DNA of 64,000 nucleotides from Lophium mytilinum. Lineage: Eukaryota > Ascomycota > Dothideomycetes > Mytilinidiales > Mytilinidiaceae. Both the position numbers and the translations under genes were made by a program. The DNA is taken from contig MU004188.1 of assembly GCA_010093605.1 (NCBI GenBank), positions 2,128,983 through 2,192,982 on the forward strand, in the 5' to 3' direction. Every line of letters begins with the position of its first letter. Positions within the stretch are counted from its first letter, which is position 1. Positions 62,532 through 64,000 of the stretch are shown one piece after another. Below the pieces are notes generated by a model. That model saw only the letters and a program-made list of their open reading frames with translations, did no database searches and had not been told where the DNA came from.

Positions 62532-64000
62532 TCAAGCAGTCTCCTGCGCTTTTGGTCTTCTACTATGCAAAAAGTGCAATAACAGCGTCTCAATAATGGC
62601 TAAGCCTCCGAACAATATCAAGATCTGGTACCCGTACTGGTATTTCGGTGCGTCATACGTTGGGAACAGTGCCACTGGAACCTTGTCAATCTCTACACTC
62701 CAATATCGAGGATGGGGAAGCTTACGGGGGAGCCAGGATGAGAAACAGTACGTGAAGATATTGCCCGTGGCGACCAAAAGCTGTCTCAAATTCGGATCGC
62801 CGGCGCTCAGTTCATGGCCCCAGCCCTACATTCAGTCAGCGAGGGCATCAATACCTACAGGGAGTCCACTAACGATGACAATAGGCTGGGCGGCTGCTCC
62901 GACATATGACAGATAGAATGCGAAGAACTTGGCTCCCTTGGAGATGTCCCATACCGAAAGCAGAATGTTAGAAATCATGACCAGGACTTGAATTGTAACG
63001 ATAGCCGGCCATCGATGCCCGGTACGGTCCGCAACTATACCAAAGGCAAAGGCAGCTACCACGCTGATAGCGCTGCCCGCAGTGGGCAAGGTGTTGATGT
63101 GCACGACGCTATACTTTTCGGCTTTGAGCCATAGGTTGAAGTAATTTGTTCCTGAGCCAGCTTGAGCCACCATTCTAGGATACCTTTAGTGACTGCGCAT
63201 TCAAAAGTCAAAACATAACCTACAGGTACGGCAAGATGAACGCCCACAGCCGCCAGTTGGTGTATACACCCTTGATGACTCGCAGGGTCAGCTTTTCCGG
63301 ACCTTTGCGTCCCAACTTCTCGATTCTTTCGACACCATACTTTTTGTCCTACACAACTTATCAGCATCGAGCAGTTCGTTTCAAAAGCGTGGGAACTTAC
63401 GTCTTCACTCCAGTAAAATGCTTTCGTGGTGTGTGGGAGGTCAGGTATCGCAAATATGCCCCAGATGGCAATCGGGAATGAAATAACTCCGTCGAAGATG
63501 AACAGCCACCTCCAACCTGCCAGCCCCAATCTGCCATTCAGGCCTTTGTATAGCGCTGCCTGCAAGTAGCCACTAAACATGGATGCGATTGCACTCGTCT
63601 GCTCAAAGATGGCGACTCTCTTCGTCAGTTGCGTTGGTCCGTACCAACCTCCCAGCAACGCCGCATACCCGGGAAATGAGCACGCTTCAGCAAGACCGAC
63701 GAAAAATCGCAAAACGTAGAGGGTCTTGACGTCTTTGGCTCCGGCCATAGCCATCACCAGGGCAGTCCAGACTATTTCACAGCTCGGGATCCATATGGAG
63801 GGGCGGACGTATTTGAGCTGGATCATTTGGGAGGGGATGGTGCCGATGATGATACCGATGTTGAAGTAAGTGTTTAGCCAATTGCGTTCGTTCCCGTAGA
63901 GTTTGAGGTCCTCTTTCATGCCGCTGACGAATGCATTGGTATAGTTGGTTTGATCGAGGTACTTGATGAAGTAACCAAGGCAGATGTATGAGCTGCGGCG
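62532..64000 (-). CDS. MFS transporter, Liz1/Dal5-type (5' end outside window)
   Basis: Five exons seen: >64000-63401, 63348-63224, 63174-62874, 62825-62726 and 62674-62532, all phases consistent; 422 residues of the C-terminal part. The first exon begins in frame with KYLDQTNYTNAFVSGMKEDL, the signature after TM1 of the anion:cation symporter family that includes pantothenate (Liz1), nicotinate (Tna1) and allantoate (Dal5) carriers. LYGNERNWLNTYFNIG, FPGYAALLGGWYGP and the repeated hydrophobic spans fit 12 TM helices. Only the first ~50 residues are missing. Cargo cannot be fixed from sequence. Confidence 0.88.

Overview
The window is nuclear DNA of a filamentous ascomycete (Pezizomycotina). 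Most genes are interrupted by 39-130 nt introns with GTRNGY donors and CTAAC/CTGAC-type branch sites. The recognisable families are fungal: Zn2Cys6 activator, 2EXR/F-box-like protein, Hsp70-like (HSPA12-type) ATPase, Liz1/Dal5-type MFS carrier. A Dothideomycete black fungus would fit, but that is a guess. I found no transposon or virus-like coding sequence, rRNA or tRNA.

Layout. 0-6.4 kb: a minus-strand tandem array of MYND zinc-finger paralogues, one per ~1.2 kb, each a variable N-terminal exon joined by a phase-1 intron to a MYND exon. The array includes a stop-containing copy, a copy that has lost the MYND exon, and a finger relic at the left edge. 7-20 kb: ordinary single genes (two small unknown genes, a Myb/SANT-like protein, a 2EXR-like protein with an acidic Ser tract, a coiled-coil protein divergent from an Hsp70-like ATPase, an unknown 229-residue protein). 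22.4-34.5 kb: six plus-strand genes (A-F) that share one uncharacterised helical domain of about 130 residues. The first two also carry a zinc-finger-like N-terminus, and gene A contains a tandemly duplicated symmetric exon. 35.6-39.2 kb: a Zn2Cys6 regulator and a VOC/glyoxalase protein. 39.5-48.5 kb: a second plus-strand array, seven SAM-domain paralogues (one dead), again with phase-1 introns between the SAM exon and a second helical domain. 49.1-51.4 kb: two more copies of the helical-domain family (G, and a broken H). 52.4-64 kb: a dimeric-barrel-like protein, an 812-residue low-complexity/coiled-coil protein, a secreted PAF-acetylhydrolase-like esterase, a Rossmann-fold epimerase/reductase, a YrdC/Sua5-domain protein and the 3' two-thirds of an MFS transporter.

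The striking feature is three independent local gene-family expansions side by side within 50 kb. Each has live, truncated and dead copies, and two of them use the same modular exon design. Diverged ~107-bp tandem repeats sit 3' of the helical-domain genes, with single relatives elsewhere, and may have promoted unequal exchange. No function can be assigned to the helical family from sequence alone. It is the best candidate here for something undescribed.
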